This document shows positions 22,789-23,652 of a DNA stretch of 23,652 nt, in pieces. A model generated the notes under the pieces. It was not told the DNA's origin and ran no database searches. It was given only the letters and a program-made list of their open reading frames with translations. Source of the DNA: a virus; IMG/VR virus record IMGVR_UViG_3300011254_000005, positions 1 to 23,652 of that record, one strand, 5' to 3'. Every line of letters begins with the position of its first letter. The first letter of the stretch is position 1. Position numbers and translations under genes: made by a program.

Positions 22789-22821
22789 GCCTTTTTTATA
22801 TTTTTATATTATGTAAAGCCT
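22780..22821. repeat. Two direct copies of a 13-base motif upstream of terS
   Basis: The motif TTATGTAAAGCCT occurs at 22780-22792 and again at 22809-22821, identical and 29 bases apart (just under three helical turns). The minus-strand form, AGGCTTTACATAA, contains the -35-like TTTACA of the candidate promoter in the first copy. The second copy has no -10 element at normal spacing. A tandem binding site for a phage late regulator is the simplest reading, but only the repeat itself is seen. Confidence 0.7.
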
Positions 22822-23209
22822 AATGTATTATGTTAGATGTACAAGAGATATATGCCTATAGATAGTAGCCGACTACCCCCCACATCGGATTTTAAAAAAA
22901 AAAATCAAATAATAAAATATTTAATGAACCTTCTACTTGGTTATACATACATATATAATACTTCTAGCTTATTGATTGTTATATATACATATAAATATAA
23001 TACCTATATGCCATATAAAGTTATTTAAATGCTTATATAGTTACTGTTAATAGATTATAGATAGAAAGTAACACCGCTAAGTCTTAATGTTTATGTAGCT
23101 TTATTTCACAGGCCTTTTTTGTAGAAGGATAAAGATGTATTTTTATTATTGCCTAACATAAAACAAAAGAATGAAAGCTATAAGATATATTACAATAAGG
23201 TATACAGGC

Positions 23210-23225
23210 ATACTAGTGTTAGTAT
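23210..23225. repeat. Inverted repeat ATACTA-GTGT-TAGTAT
   Basis: A perfect 6-bp inverted repeat with a 4-base spacer inside the long non-coding region. It could be an operator half-site pair or a small hairpin. The AT-rich background makes such palindromes fairly common, so this is recorded as a site to test and not as a proven element. Confidence 0.4.
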
Positions 23226-23494
23226 ATATATTTATCTTTATATATTAGTATTGTATCAACACAGCTTAAACAGAATTGGTACAGGTGTTTGTACATATGC
23301 TTAACATAAACTGTACATAACTGGGATTATGTTTAAACAATAATAGAATTTAAAGTTAAATATAAAAGTATAGTTATAATGCTAGTATAATTAGTTAGTT
23401 GTTATAGGGGTATAATATTATATGTATTGGGTATAAGTGTTAGGGTTGGGTATGAATGGTAACACACAGCGAGTTATTCCCTTTTGAGGGGTAG

Positions 23495-23652
23495 TTAATT
23501 TACCTCTATTATCTTAGGTCTTTTAATAATAGTTTGCTTAATATTTTCATAGATATTGTGATCTGTTATCGTTGCTTTTAGTGTTACTATTTCTGTAGCT
23601 TCAGCAATAAAATGTGAGCCATAATAGATATAAATATTATCAGCATCATCTT
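23495..23652 (-). CDS. 3' end of an upstream phage gene, cut by the window edge
   Basis: An open frame runs from the window edge to a TAA at 23495-23497, giving the last 51 residues of a protein: DDADNIYIYYGSHFIAEATE, then IVTLKATITDHNIYENIKQT and IIKRPKIIEVN. The pattern 'F.A...vtLKATI..H..Y..iKQT.I.RPK' resembles the C-terminal tail of phage proteins from replication or DNA-metabolism modules, as I recall. I cannot name the protein. It is on the same strand as everything else and ends before the long non-coding gap, so it probably closes the early or middle gene block. Confidence 0.65.
   Translation of the reverse strand, partial: DDADNIYIYYGSHFIAEATEIVTLKATITDHNIYENIKQTIIKRPKIIEVN

Larger units (their letters stand above)
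22753..23494. other. 742-bp AT-rich non-coding region
   Basis: No plausible gene was found on either strand; the longest open frame (+ strand, 63 aa) has low-complexity Tyr/Ile/Lys composition and no ribosome binding site. The region holds the 13-base direct repeats near terS, a C-rich stretch at 22874-22883, a palindrome at 23210-23225, TGTACA at 22838, 23290 and 23312 (the last two within repeated TGTACATA), three plus-strand TATAAT hexamers (23375, 23386, 23411) and a weak CCCT/AGGG hairpin at 23479-23490 just past the upstream gene's stop. It separates the upstream gene from the packaging operon. A regulatory hub, packaging site or replication origin are all possible. Confidence 0.6.

Noticed and set aside
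22809-22821. Second TTTACA copy as a further sigma-70 promoter
   Set aside because: No -10 hexamer at 15-19 base spacing; the nearest TATAAA is only 11 bases away.
22865-22920. Stem GTAG-CCGA-CTAC plus an A-run as a terminator
   Set aside because: The stem is only 4 bp and lies far from the A/T run; no gene ends nearby on the matching strand.
22837-23028. 63-aa open frame on the plus strand in the non-coding region
   Set aside because: Low-complexity Tyr/Ile/Lys composition, no ribosome binding site, and opposite to every other gene; typical of AT-rich intergenic DNA.
23375-23416. Three plus-strand TATAAT hexamers as rightward promoters
   Set aside because: No convincing -35 boxes, and no plus-strand gene follows within the window; expected by chance in such AT-rich DNA.

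Overview
The window is a fragment of an AT-rich (by eye about two thirds A+T) tailed bacteriophage genome, most likely a short-tailed marine phage of the kind known from Mediterranean metagenomes and from phages of SAR11, SAR116 and related marine bacteria. It holds the packaging, capsid, tail, ejection and lysis modules. The portal family, the lack of any tape-measure, sheath or major tail-tube gene, and three or four large ejection-type proteins argue for a podovirus-like particle. The host call rests on base composition and recalled family resemblance, not on a search. No integrase, repressor, tRNA or CRISPR array was seen.

Every gene lies on the minus strand, so transcription runs from high to low coordinates. 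From right to left: the 3' end of an unidentified gene, perhaps from the replication module (23495-23652); a 742-bp AT-rich non-coding gap with short repeats and a candidate promoter; small terminase (22363-22752); four tiny overlapping basic genes (21672-22370); large terminase; a small Met/Pro-rich protein; P22-like portal; a small conserved protein; scaffold; major capsid protein; putative decoration protein; a GC-rich stem-loop; a conserved small protein; and a putative head-tail adaptor.

The tail and ejection block follows: a Met-rich protein; a 42-aa GTG-start basic protein; a 638-aa protein with an ejection-like N-terminus and a C-terminal domain that may be helix-hairpin-helix glycosylase-like; a 57-aa protein; a tail hub/tubular candidate; a small GNAT-like protein; a protein ending in an S74 intramolecular chaperone; and two more large ejection-type proteins. 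Next come a tail fibre, a glycine-rich adhesin, a conserved WEAPVAYPDDGK-type protein, a 35-aa basic protein and two paralogous 'NEDW...GTF.ERML' proteins. The lysis end has a holin, a GH24 lysozyme with an E/C/T triad, a membrane-anchored coiled-coil protein, and a frameshifted gene running off the left edge at a homopolymer.

Most adjacent genes overlap by 1-14 bases (ATGA, TAATG and similar), so this reads as one translationally coupled late operon. Seven genes are very short (35-83 aa) and basic or unassigned; overlap with their neighbours supports them. The best leads are the putative glycosylase-like domain in a virion-region protein, the shared motifs among tail-tip proteins, the overlapping basic genes between the terminase subunits, and the candidate leaderless promoter of the small terminase.
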